Position numbers and translations under genes: made by a program
Assembly (NCBI RefSeq): GCF_039537875.1
Contig: NZ_BAABBI010000001.1
Location: 1,736,001 to 1,800,000 of the forward strand
Length of the DNA stretch: 64,000 nucleotides
Direction: 5' to 3'
Source of the DNA: Corallibacter vietnamensis
GTDB lineage: Bacteria > Bacteroidota > Bacteroidia > Flavobacteriales > Flavobacteriaceae
The notes under the pieces: generated by a model
What the model was told of the DNA's origin: nothing
The model's input: only the letters and a program-made list of their open reading frames with translations
Databases searched by the model: none
Shown: positions 8,796 to 17,419 of the stretch, piece after piece
How the letters are laid out: every line of letters begins with the position of its first letter
Numbering within the stretch: position 1 is the stretch's first letter

Positions 8796-10190
8796 ATGGC
8801 TAAACAAGAAATACATTTTAATATTTCTGAACGTAAAATACTATTAAGACTAATAGATGTTTTATCCATTTTAGGCATGCTGTATTTAGTAAGTGCTTCG
8901 TTTGATTTTGACTACTTTACCATTGATAAGGAAAATTGGACTTGGATATTGGTTCTAGCTGTTTATTTAAGTGTTTTTGGAACCATTTTTGAACTTTACG
9001 ACTTGCAAAAGGCTAGTAAGTCTGATAAAATGATTGGAAGTGTGGTTTTAACAGCTTCGGTAACCGTGTTGTTCTATTTATTGACACCATTTTATACACC
9101 TTTTCTACCAACCAACCGTTTACAGATTGTTTACTTTTATTTAGCCATAATTATAGCGCTATTCCTTTGGAGGTTTTTTTATATCAACTTTATAAGCTCT
9201 CCTAGGTTTTATAAAAAAGTTCTTGTTGTAGGAGAGATATCTAATATTGATACTATAGTAAATACATTTAAAGATTCTGACCCAAATTACAGAATTGTTG
9301 GTTTTATAAATTGTGAGGAAACAAACCAAGAAGGGTTGAAATATAAAGGTGTTACAGAGTATCCGCCAAGTGCTATGCATGACGTTATAAAAGAACATAA
9401 TATTTCTGAAATTGTTGTAGCTAGCTACAATGCCGAAACAATTACTTCAGAAATTTATAATGATTTGATGTTACTTTTAGAAAAAGGGTTTTTAATAAAA
9501 GAATATACTCAAGTATATGAGGATATGACCTATCGAGTTCCTGTGCAATTTGTGGGTAAAGATTTTTATAAGTATTTCCCTTTTAGTAGGAGTAATCACA
9601 ACAAGCTATACTTGTTTTTTCATAGATTGTTTGATTTGGTTTTTTCTTTCATAGGAGCTGTTATAGGAGCGTTATTTATACCGTTTATATTGATAGGAAA
9701 CCTATTAGGAAACCGAGGTCCTTTGTTCTACAAACAGGAACGCGTTGGTAAAAACGGAAAGATTTTTAGTATCATTAAGTTTAGAACCATGGTGGTTGAT
9801 GCAGAGCGTAGCGGTAATGCTGTTTGGGCTACAAAAAATGATGCAAGAGTAACAGTTTTTGGAAAGTTTTTAAGGCGTTCAAGATTAGATGAATTTCCAC
9901 AGTTTCTAAATATCCTCAAAGGTGATATGAGTTTAATAGGGCCAAGGCCAGAGCGCCCTTATTTTGTAAAAGAGTTATCGCAAGTCATTCCGTTTTACGA
10001 AACGCGTCATATTGTAAAACCTGGACTTACAGGATGGGCGCAAGTAAAGGTTCGTTATGGGTCAACAGTAGAGGATAGCTTAATGAAACTTCAATATGAC
10101 TTATATTACATAAAACACCGAAGTTTTTTCTTGGATGCTAATGTTATTATAAAAACCTTTAGCACAATGTTGTTCTTTAGAGGGCAATAA
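8796..10190 (+). CDS. Undecaprenyl-phosphate sugar phosphotransferase (WcaJ/WbaP-like initiating transferase)
   Basis: Polyprenyl glycosylphosphotransferase of 464 residues that moves a sugar-1-phosphate from a nucleotide sugar to undecaprenyl phosphate, the first step of repeat-unit assembly. Four N-terminal membrane helices are followed by a Rossmann-like domain (VLVVGEISNI, about residue 141), a reentrant helix near 275-300 and the catalytic domain with RGPLFYKQERVG, IIKFRTMVVDAE, RRSRLDEFPQFLNIL and GDMSLIGPRPERP. Both acidic catalytic motifs are intact. It closes the polysaccharide cluster. The sugar, glucose or galactose type or another, is not evident. Confidence 0.92.
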   Translation: MAKQEIHFNISERKILLRLIDVLSILGMLYLVSASFDFDYFTIDKENWTWILVLAVYLSVFGTIFELYDLQKASKSDKMIGSVVLTASVTVLFYLLTPFYTPFLPTNRLQIVYFYLAIIIALFLWRFFYINFISSPRFYKKVLVVGEISNIDTIVNTFKDSDPNYRIVGFINCEETNQEGLKYKGVTEYPPSAMHDVIKEHNISEIVVASYNAETITSEIYNDLMLLLEKGFLIKEYTQVYEDMTYRVPVQFVGKDFYKYFPFSRSNHNKLYLFFHRLFDLVFSFIGAVIGALFIPFILIGNLLGNRGPLFYKQERVGKNGKIFSIIKFRTMVVDAERSGNAVWATKNDARVTVFGKFLRRSRLDEFPQFLNILKGDMSLIGPRPERPYFVKELSQVIPFYETRHIVKPGLTGWAQVKVRYGSTVEDSLMKLQYDLYYIKHRSFFLDANVIIKTFSTMLFFRGQ

Positions 10191-10253
10191 TTTTAGATCA
10201 CACGCTATATTTTCAGCTGAAATAAAAAATCAATATTTTTAAATTATCCTAGC

Positions 10254-11423
10254 TTAATTAGAAAGCTGTTGTTTATCCTGGAAGAAATAAATCAAATAAA
10301 TGTATCTGATAAAAAGCGCAACGATTATAGGTGCTAAAGCAATTGCAAATACTTGAACACCAACGACCCAATGAAACGTCATAAGGCAAAGCATAATCAC
10401 TAAAAACTTGATAAACTTAATAGACCAAGATTTAATAAGGGGCTTTTGTAATTGAAACAGTAATAAAATATTAAGAGGAAAAGCCCAAAGTAAATTATAA
10501 TTTTGAGCTGTTGCTGTATGATCGGTAGCAAACCAAAGTAGTAGTAATAGAACACCTATAATGCTTGTTAGCACAAATAGCGTATTATCTAACCAAGCAG
10601 CACGAGTCTTATTTTTATAATCACGATAGGTTATAAAAATAATTCCCAGAGATATCAAGCCTAAAATGAATAACGGACTCGTAAATAAGTTTGTTGAGGT
10701 TTTAGATTCTTGTTTTTTATAGAGTATTTTTACCTCTTTTACCAAGGTCTTATTATGTACTTCTGCATCATTGAAAAATGTAAAAATATTTTCAGGTAAA
10801 AACATGTGCTCTTCAGGTGTTGCTGTTTTGTCAATAACAGAACCTAATGCAATATCAATGCCTAAACTTCCCCAAGAATTATAGTTTAAATTATCTTGAA
10901 TAAGTGTTCTAAAGGATTTTTCTTTATAGTTTTCTGGAGTGTGAAACACAACAGTATTGTTTAAAGTCTTTTGTAAAACATCGCTAATTTTCGTGGCACA
11001 ATTATCATAAAAAAAGTCATAAAGATATGCTCTGTTTTCAGGTTTGTAATTGTTGACCAAAAAGTCAAAAAGTTTTTGCTTTTCAGTAGGAGAGATGTTT
11101 AGTATTTGTTCTTTAACGGTACGATTTTGTCTCACATAAGCATTAAAAAAGGCTTCGTAATAATCAAGACCTATTAAGTATTCAAGCTTTCCTCTTGCAA
11201 ATTTTGTATAAAAATTTGGTGTGTTAAAGTTGTAAACACCATAATTAAAAACATAATCAAAATTACTGTCTTTTATCCTGAAAGCGCTATGCCCAAAAGC
11301 ATCATTAAGAGATGTTCCTGGACCAATAGTTAAAACACTTACTTGCGCGTTTTTTGTTAATTCTTGCGCTGTTGTTGAAAATAAACCAAATAATAAGAAT
11401 GTGAGAAATAGTTTTATTTTCAT
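10254..11423 (-). CDS. DUF4105 (Lnb-type N-terminal domain) membrane protein
   Basis: A 389-residue envelope protein with a signal peptide ending near TTAQ, a periplasmic DUF4105 domain and about five C-terminal membrane helices. The domain shows the paired conserved residues His45 in DAFGHSAFR and Cys142 in FFYDNCATKIS, which look like a papain/NlpC-style active site. Members of this family in Bacteroidota have been linked to N-acylation of lipoproteins (Lnb); that role here is by family resemblance only. It follows the PorV/PorQ-family gene by 13 bases on the same strand, so the two are probably co-transcribed. Confidence 0.8.
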   Translation of the reverse strand: MKIKLFLTFLLFGLFSTTAQELTKNAQVSVLTIGPGTSLNDAFGHSAFRIKDSNFDYVFNYGVYNFNTPNFYTKFARGKLEYLIGLDYYEAFFNAYVRQNRTVKEQILNISPTEKQKLFDFLVNNYKPENRAYLYDFFYDNCATKISDVLQKTLNNTVVFHTPENYKEKSFRTLIQDNLNYNSWGSLGIDIALGSVIDKTATPEEHMFLPENIFTFFNDAEVHNKTLVKEVKILYKKQESKTSTNLFTSPLFILGLISLGIIFITYRDYKNKTRAAWLDNTLFVLTSIIGVLLLLLWFATDHTATAQNYNLLWAFPLNILLLFQLQKPLIKSWSIKFIKFLVIMLCLMTFHWVVGVQVFAIALAPIIVALFIRYIYLIYFFQDKQQLSN

Positions 11424-11436
11424 GTGGTAGTATATG

Positions 11437-12513
11437 TTATCTGAAAATGCTAAAATCTAATTTTAAAGAAAATACATTAGAGTATAATGCAATACTTTGA
11501 TCACCAATATCTGTAAATGCATAATCCACTTGAATGCCTTTGTACTTGAAACCAACACCAAAACTAGGTTGAAAGGTTAAATCTTCACTTTGGTCAAATT
11601 GTAACTCATTTTGGAAGTTTCCAACACCACCTCTCAAGAAAATCATATCAAGATACGAGGCCTCAAAACCTAATGCTGGATTAATACTTACAATAGATGT
11701 GGAAATGATATCATTATTTTGCTCAAAGCGCATATTTAAATCAAATTCTGCAAGTAAAGCATAATCATAAGCGATGGTATACTTTTTAGAAACTCCAATT
11801 TGTAATTTAGGAATAGTAATCTCTGATGTTTCAGGAAGCTCTTGGTTTTGTCCTTCAACAGCATTTTGAATAGTAGCAAATTCATCTTCGTCAATAGCCC
11901 AAGAGTTGTAAGTTGTAGTTATATCTCTAGCCATGATTCCAAATTTCCAATCATTACGCGTTTGAAATTGAATGGCTGCGTCAAAACCAAATCCCCAAGA
12001 TGAAGCAAAATCACCAATAATACGTCTTATTACCTTGGCGTTAATTCCGTAATTTAAACCATCAAGCGGTAATGAACGTGCATAAGATAATGTTACGCCA
12101 TAATCAGCAGTTGAAAACATACTGATACGATCGTAATTTATTTGTCCTTGGTCATCAATTAATTGTGTTGTGTTTAAAATGTCATCTACAGCAAAACGAA
12201 TGACCGAAATACCAACAGCACTTCTCTCATCTAAAGGCATGGCAAACCCTATGTAATCATAGTTTGCAATATTAGCAAAATAGCTAGAGTGCATTAAGGC
12301 GAGTTGTTTGTCTTCTAGATGAATCAATCCTGCTGGGTTCCAGTAACCTGAATTTACATCAGCAGAGTGTGCGGTAACTGCATTACTCATACCTAAAGCA
12401 GCAGCATCTACACCAATATTCATAAACTCATTGGAGTATTTACGCGTTGTTTGCCCATAAAAAGTTAGGGACAGAATCAATAAAACTGTAGTTAGTAAAG
12501 TTTTCAAATACAA
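11437..12513 (-). CDS. PorV/PorQ-family outer-membrane beta-barrel protein
   Basis: A 358-residue protein with an N-terminal signal peptide (cleavage near FYGQ) and alternating beta-strand pattern of a FadL-like 14-stranded barrel. The conserved opening GVDAAALGMSNAV...NPAGL is the hallmark of the PorV/PorQ family tied to the type IX secretion system. It ends in a strand terminating in Phe-Arg. Whether it is a true T9SS shuttle or a general family member cannot be settled by eye. It is the first gene of a two-gene unit with the DUF4105 protein. Confidence 0.82.
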   Translation of the reverse strand: MYLKTLLTTVLLILSLTFYGQTTRKYSNEFMNIGVDAAALGMSNAVTAHSADVNSGYWNPAGLIHLEDKQLALMHSSYFANIANYDYIGFAMPLDERSAVGISVIRFAVDDILNTTQLIDDQGQINYDRISMFSTADYGVTLSYARSLPLDGLNYGINAKVIRRIIGDFASSWGFGFDAAIQFQTRNDWKFGIMARDITTTYNSWAIDEDEFATIQNAVEGQNQELPETSEITIPKLQIGVSKKYTIAYDYALLAEFDLNMRFEQNNDIISTSIVSINPALGFEASYLDMIFLRGGVGNFQNELQFDQSEDLTFQPSFGVGFKYKGIQVDYAFTDIGDQSIALYSNVFSLKLDFSIFR

Positions 12514-12636
12514 TTCTTTTTTGCAAATATGCTATTATTTTTCAACATATTAAACTTGAAAATACAACAGATATTGCCCAATTGTTATTTTAGACGAAAA
12601 TAGTTTGCTATTTTTACACCAATTAGCACATTATTT

Positions 12637-13380
12637 ATGAAACAACATCTTCCTAATTTTGTTACGCTACTTAATTTGTTTTGTGGCTGTATTGCAGTAA
12701 TATTAGCTGTGCATTCTAATTTTGTAGGCGCTGCTTTTTTTGTTTTTTTAGGAATTATCTTCGATTTTTTTGATGGGTTTTTAGCGAGAATACTTCAGGT
12801 ACAAAGTGCTTTAGGAGTACAGTTAGATTCACTAGCAGATATGGTTACAAGTGGTTTGGTTCCTGGTATTGTCATGTTTAAGTTACTTACGCTTGCAACT
12901 GAAACACCAGCATTACAATCAACTCATGATTGGGGAGATTCTATGCATTGGGCAAACGTTCATGTGGCAGTTATTCCGTTACTTGGGTTGTGCATAACTT
13001 TAGGATCAGCTTATAGATTGGCACGATTTAATATAGATGAAGACCAACAGTCTTACTTTAAAGGTTTACCAACACCAGCCAATGCATTACTTATATTGTC
13101 GTTACCACTTATTTTAGAGTTTCAGAATAATGACACGATGAATGCGATTATAATTAATGAGTGGTTTTTATTGGCTTTAACCGTATTAAGTTGCTTTTTA
13201 CTTAATGCTCCTGTTAAGTTGTTTGCATTAAAATTTAAAGATTGGAGTTTCAAGAACAATGCCATACGCTACATCTTTATAATATTGAGTTTTGTATTAC
13301 TTATTGTATTGCAATTTGCAGCGATACCATTAATAATTTTACTTTATATAGGGTTATCATTAGTTACTAAAACGTATTAA
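12637..13380 (+). CDS. pssA: CDP-diacylglycerol--serine O-phosphatidyltransferase
   Basis: Integral membrane enzyme of 247 residues that makes phosphatidylserine, precursor of phosphatidylethanolamine. The CDP-alcohol phosphotransferase signature DG-x2-AR-x8-G-x3-D-x3-D is complete in FDFFDGFLARILQ...GVQLDSLADMVTSG. The N-terminus MKQHLPNFVTLLNLFCGC matches bacterial PssA, and about seven hydrophobic helices follow. A near-consensus -7 box (TATTTTTA, 12609-12616) lies 20 bases before the ATG. The gene is divergent from the PorV/PorQ unit and followed after 20 bases by the DUF808 gene. Confidence 0.9.
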   Translation: MKQHLPNFVTLLNLFCGCIAVILAVHSNFVGAAFFVFLGIIFDFFDGFLARILQVQSALGVQLDSLADMVTSGLVPGIVMFKLLTLATETPALQSTHDWGDSMHWANVHVAVIPLLGLCITLGSAYRLARFNIDEDQQSYFKGLPTPANALLILSLPLILEFQNNDTMNAIIINEWFLLALTVLSCFLLNAPVKLFALKFKDWSFKNNAIRYIFIILSFVLLIVLQFAAIPLIILLYIGLSLVTKTY

Positions 13381-13400
13381 TAATTTTTCAAGTTCACTTT

Positions 13401-14273
13401 ATGGCTTCAGGATTTTTTGCCCTTTTTGATGATATTGCTGCATTAATGGATGATGTAGCTGCTATGAGTAAAATCACTACAAAAAAGACAGCAGGCATAC
13501 TTGGCGATGATTTAGCAGTAAATGCAGAAAAAGCATCAGGATTTGTATCATCACGAGAATTACCTGTGTTATGGGCAATTACCAAAGGTTCATTTCTTAA
13601 TAAACTTATTATTTTACCAATTGCATTTTTATTGAGTGCTTTTGTGCCTTGGGTTGTTACTGTTATATTAGTTATAGGAGGTATTTATTTAGCTTTTGAA
13701 GGCGCTGAAAAAATATACGAAGTATTTGTGCCTCATAAACCATCTGGTAAACATATATCTGATACAACGCCTACTAAATCAGAAATTTTAGAACAAGAAA
13801 AGAAAAAGATAAAATCAGCCATATTAACCGATTTTATTCTGTCTGTAGAGATTGTTATTATCGCATTAGGAGTTGTTATAGAAGAAACCTTAACAGTTCA
13901 AATATTAGTTGTTTCTATTGTAGCTATTATAGCAACTGTAGGTGTTTATGGTATTGTGGCGCTTATAGTAAGAATGGACGATTTAGGGTTGCGTTTAGTA
14001 TCTGCTAGTAACGGAAAAGGGTTTTTGTATGCCTTTGGTAATATGCTTGTAAAAGCTTTACCATTGGTAATTAAAGGTTTATCAATAGTAGGAACAATAG
14101 CATTAATGCTAGTGGCTGGCGGCATTTTTGCTCATAATATTGACTTTTTTCATCATATATTAGAAAACTGGCCAAGTATTATCAAGGAGTTTTTAATAGG
14201 AGTTGTTGTAGGGTTTTTGGCTTTACTTGTATTTAAACTTGTAAAAAAGCTATTTAAGGCTATAAAAAAGTAA
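13401..14273 (+). CDS. DUF808 (YedI-like) membrane protein
   Basis: A 290-residue inner-membrane protein of the DUF808/YedI family, whose function is unknown. The characteristic N-terminus MASGFFALFDDIAALMDDVA and KTAGILGDDLAVNAEKASGF are present, followed by several hydrophobic helices and a Lys-rich C-terminus. It follows pssA with a 20-base gap and converges on lptB with only four bases between stop codons, leaving no room for a separate terminator. Confidence 0.88.
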   Translation: MASGFFALFDDIAALMDDVAAMSKITTKKTAGILGDDLAVNAEKASGFVSSRELPVLWAITKGSFLNKLIILPIAFLLSAFVPWVVTVILVIGGIYLAFEGAEKIYEVFVPHKPSGKHISDTTPTKSEILEQEKKKIKSAILTDFILSVEIVIIALGVVIEETLTVQILVVSIVAIIATVGVYGIVALIVRMDDLGLRLVSASNGKGFLYAFGNMLVKALPLVIKGLSIVGTIALMLVAGGIFAHNIDFFHHILENWPSIIKEFLIGVVVGFLALLVFKLVKKLFKAIKK

Positions 14274-14277
14274 TGTA

Positions 14278-15021
14278 TTAATCATCTCTGATTTTCTTTT
14301 TACGAAGTTCAAAGTTTTGACCTAAATATACTTTTCTTACCATTTCATCATTAGCAAGTTCTTCTGGTTCTCCAGCTTTCAATATGCTTCCTTCAAACAT
14401 GAGGTAGGTTCTATCTGTAATGGCTAATGTTTCTTGCACATTATGATCTGTGATAAGAATACCAATGTTCTTTTTGGTTAATTGTGCAACAATACGTTGA
14501 ATATCTTCTACGGCAACAGGATCAACACCTGCAAAAGGCTCATCTAGTAGAATAAAATTAGGGTCTGTAGCTAGAGCTCTAGCGATTTCAGTACGTCTAC
14601 GTTCTCCACCAGATAATAAGTCTCCACGGTTTTTACGAATGTGTCCTAAACTAAACTCGTCTATAAGAGCTTCCATTTTCATTTGTTGCTCTTTTTTAGA
14701 AAGCTTTGTAAGCTGTAGTACACTTAATATGTTGTCTTCAATACTTAATTTTCTAAATACAGATGCTTCTTGAGCTAAATAGCCAATACCGTTTTGAGCA
14801 CGCTTATACATTGGGTATTTGGTGATATCTGTACTTTCTAAAAAAATATTACCACCATTAGGTTTTATTAAACCAACAATCATATAAAATGATGTTGTTT
14901 TTCCAGCACCATTAGGTCCTAATAATCCCACAATTTCTCCTTGGTTTACTTCAAGAGAAACGTCTTTTACAACTTTTCGTCCGTTGTAGGACTTCATTAA
15001 ATGCTCTGCTTTTAATTTCAT
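14278..15021 (-). CDS. lptB: LPS export ABC transporter ATP-binding protein LptB
   Basis: Cytoplasmic ATPase of 247 residues that powers lipopolysaccharide extraction by LptFG. Walker A GPNGAGKTTSFYMI, signature LLSGGERRRTEIARALA, Walker B FILLDEPFAGVDPVA and the switch His in LITDHNVQET are all intact, and the LptB-typical GPNGAGKTT-SFYMIVGL context distinguishes it from other ABC proteins. It is the last gene of a minus-strand set with an AhpD-like protein, tatC and kdsD; kdsD also serves LPS (KDO) synthesis, which fits. Confidence 0.93.
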   Translation of the reverse strand: MKLKAEHLMKSYNGRKVVKDVSLEVNQGEIVGLLGPNGAGKTTSFYMIVGLIKPNGGNIFLESTDITKYPMYKRAQNGIGYLAQEASVFRKLSIEDNILSVLQLTKLSKKEQQMKMEALIDEFSLGHIRKNRGDLLSGGERRRTEIARALATDPNFILLDEPFAGVDPVAVEDIQRIVAQLTKKNIGILITDHNVQETLAITDRTYLMFEGSILKAGEPEELANDEMVRKVYLGQNFELRKKKIRDD

Positions 15022-15088
15022 AAAATTAAAGTAATAGGTGCTAAAATAGTAAAATTACAAGAGACTTGTAGTGGTATTTATTATAAGT

Positions 15089-15436
15089 TTAACGCTGTGC
15101 TTCAACAGCGTCCATATATTCGTAAGCGCGTCTTAAATGAGGTATCACAATAGTACCGCCTACAAGTGTTGCAATACTTAAAGCCTCTACAATTTGTTCT
15201 CGGTTTAAACCAGCTTCGTAACTTCTTCCTATGTGATACTTAATACAATCATCACATCGAAGTACAACAGATGCTACTAATCCTAAAAGCTCTTTGGTTT
15301 TTACATCTAGAGCACCTGCTTGAAACGCATTGGTGTCTAGATTAAAAATACGTTTAATTATTTTGTTGTTATCTCCTAAAATTTCTTCATTCATTTTAGA
15401 ACGATAGGCGTTAAATTCATTTACAATATCTGACAT
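15089..15436 (-). CDS. Carboxymuconolactone decarboxylase-family (AhpD-like) protein
   Basis: A small 115-residue all-helical protein. It carries the redox motif of the AhpD branch, CDDC followed by HIGRSYEAG, i.e. CxxC-x3-H, with an upstream KELLGLVASVVLRC helix. AhpD-like proteins reduce partner peroxiredoxins or act as alkylhydroperoxidases, but no partner gene is adjacent. The gene sits three bases after tatC in the same operon, an arrangement that gives no clear functional hint. Confidence 0.85.
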   Translation of the reverse strand: MSDIVNEFNAYRSKMNEEILGDNNKIIKRIFNLDTNAFQAGALDVKTKELLGLVASVVLRCDDCIKYHIGRSYEAGLNREQIVEALSIATLVGGTIVIPHLRRAYEYMDAVEAQR

Positions 15437-15439
15437 AGC

Positions 15440-16255
15440 TTATGCTTGTTGCTTTTTCTGATTTTTAATAACAATTTTTGATATGTATATGCTAACTTGA
15501 TAAAGCACTAAAATAGGAATAGCAACTATTATTTGACTAGCAATATCTGGCGGCGTAATAACTGCAGATAATATTAATACGATAACCAGTGCAAATTTAC
15601 GAGAACGTTTTAAAAATTCGGGTGTTACTAAGCCAATTTTTGTTAAAAAGTAAATAATGATAGGTAGTTCAAAAATAAGACCAGAAGCTAAAGCAGATGA
15701 TCTAACTAAAGCAATATATGAGCTAATATCAATTTGGTTATCAACAACATCAGAAATATTGTAATTTGCTAAAAAGTTTATAGATAAAGGTGTTACAATG
15801 TAGTAACCAAACAGCACGCCTATAAAAAACAATAGCGATGTAACAATGATAAAACCACGAGAATGTTTTTGTTCGTTAGGATGTAATCCGGGTTTTAAAA
15901 ACGACCAAAATTGATATACAACATATGGGAATGCTACAACCAATCCGGTGTAAATTGAAGTCCAAATATCTGCAGAAAATTGTCCGCCCATGGTTCTGTT
16001 TTGTATCATCATGGGTAGTGTTTCACCACAAAAACTAGTTTCAACATTTATTAGGTTAGCACATTTACATAGAAAGCTATAGGTAGGAAAACTCATATCT
16101 AACGGTGCAAATATGATGTGCTTAAAAATCTCTTTACTAAAAATAAATGCTACAGTAGCAACAATAAGAATTGCTAAAGTAGCTCTGATAAGGTGCCAAC
16201 GTAGATCTTCCAGATGATCTAAAAAAGACATGTTGTTGATATCCTTTTTTGCCAT
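15440..16255 (-). CDS. tatC: Sec-independent protein translocase subunit TatC
   Basis: Core inner-membrane receptor for twin-arginine signal peptides. The 271-residue protein begins with the conserved SFLDHLEDLRWHLIR amphipathic segment that contacts signal peptides, then six hydrophobic helices with FPYVVYQFWSFLKPGL and the PPD motif (ITPPDIASQ) near the end. A Cys-containing periplasmic insertion between helices one and two (residues about 45-70) is longer than in E. coli. It overlaps the start of kdsD's stop by one base, showing tight coupling. No tatA is in this window. Confidence 0.93.
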   Translation of the reverse strand: MAKKDINNMSFLDHLEDLRWHLIRATLAILIVATVAFIFSKEIFKHIIFAPLDMSFPTYSFLCKCANLINVETSFCGETLPMMIQNRTMGGQFSADIWTSIYTGLVVAFPYVVYQFWSFLKPGLHPNEQKHSRGFIIVTSLLFFIGVLFGYYIVTPLSINFLANYNISDVVDNQIDISSYIALVRSSALASGLIFELPIIIYFLTKIGLVTPEFLKRSRKFALVIVLILSAVITPPDIASQIIVAIPILVLYQVSIYISKIVIKNQKKQQA

Positions 16256-17220
16256 TATATAATACCTTCTCTTATTAAATCATGTAAGTGTACAATGCCT
16301 GCATATTTGCCATCTTTTTCAACCAGTAATTGAGAGATACCATTAGCTTCCATAGTATCTTTGGCGTCAACAGCCATAGCATTAGCTTTGATACGTTTTG
16401 GATTGGTTCCCATAATATCTTTAGCGGTTAGTGAAGAAAAATCATCAGTTTTTGTAAGCATTCGTCTTAAATCACCATCGGTAATAATACCTACAATTGT
16501 ATCGTTTTCAACAACAGCCGTTACACCAAGCATTTTTTCAGAAATTTCAATAATGATATCCTTTATATTGGTATTTGGTGTTACTGCAGGTTTTTGATTG
16601 GCTTCAGACATGTCGCTAACGCGTAAGTAAAGTTTTTTGCCTAAAGCACCACCAGGATGATATTTAGCAAAATCATTACTTGAGAAGCCTCGTAATTTTA
16701 ATAAGCAAACCGCAAGTGCATCACCTATTACTAACTGTGCAGTAGTACTAGTAGTAGGAGCTAAATTGTTAGGACACGCTTCTTTTTCAACAAAAGCATT
16801 CAGAACAAAATCAGCTTGTTTACCTAAAAAAGAATCTGGATTACCAGTAATGGCAATCATTTTATTTTTTGCATTTTTTATAAGCGGAACAAGAACTTTA
16901 ATTTCAGGAGTGTTTCCACTTTTAGAAATACAAATAACAACATCGTCTTCTAGAATTAGGCCTAAATCACCATGAATAGCATCAGCAGCATGCATAAAAA
17001 CAGCTGGAGTTCCTGTTGAGTTTAATGTAGCAACTATTTTTGTAGCTATAATAGCACTTTTACCAATACCTGTGATAATAACACGACCTTTAGAATTATA
17101 TATAAGCTCTACAGATTTTGAAAAATTTGTATCGACAAGTTGCGATAAATTTAAAATTGCCTGGCTTTCCATCTCTATGGTTTTCTTGGCAATATCTATG
17201 ATTGAATTTTGACTGTTCAA
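16255..17220 (-). CDS. kdsD: Arabinose-5-phosphate isomerase (KpsF/GutQ family)
   Basis: Interconverts ribulose-5-phosphate and arabinose-5-phosphate, the first step to KDO of lipopolysaccharide. The 321-residue protein has an SIS domain (GRVIITGIGKSAIIA, FMHAADAIHGDLG, CISKSGNTPEIK) and two C-terminal CBS domains (about residues 205-320). The catalytic His of the HGDLG loop is present. It leads a minus-strand operon with tatC, the AhpD-like gene and lptB. A TAGCTTTG box on the minus strand at 17326-17319 is a possible promoter. Confidence 0.92.
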   Translation of the reverse strand: MNSQNSIIDIAKKTIEMESQAILNLSQLVDTNFSKSVELIYNSKGRVIITGIGKSAIIATKIVATLNSTGTPAVFMHAADAIHGDLGLILEDDVVICISKSGNTPEIKVLVPLIKNAKNKMIAITGNPDSFLGKQADFVLNAFVEKEACPNNLAPTTSTTAQLVIGDALAVCLLKLRGFSSNDFAKYHPGGALGKKLYLRVSDMSEANQKPAVTPNTNIKDIIIEISEKMLGVTAVVENDTIVGIITDGDLRRMLTKTDDFSSLTAKDIMGTNPKRIKANAMAVDAKDTMEANGISQLLVEKDGKYAGIVHLHDLIREGII

Positions 17221-17419
17221 AATTTAATAATTTTTTAGGTTGATGCTTTTAAAGTTTTTGTTATCTTTAAAATATCGTTGAAAATAGAATAATTTTTTGT
17301 TACGTTTTAAGTATGCTACAAAGCTAACAAAAAAATTATGAGGGTTCTTTATATGCATTCTTAATTAATTCAAAAAGTATTGCGTTTTTAGAATCATAAA
17401 AATTAATTAATAGTAATTC

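Noticed and set aside
1..10190. Polysaccharide cluster as a recent genomic island
   Set aside because: No integrase, transposase, tRNA-linked repeat or obvious change in base use is seen; only one end of the cluster is in the window, so the claim cannot be supported.
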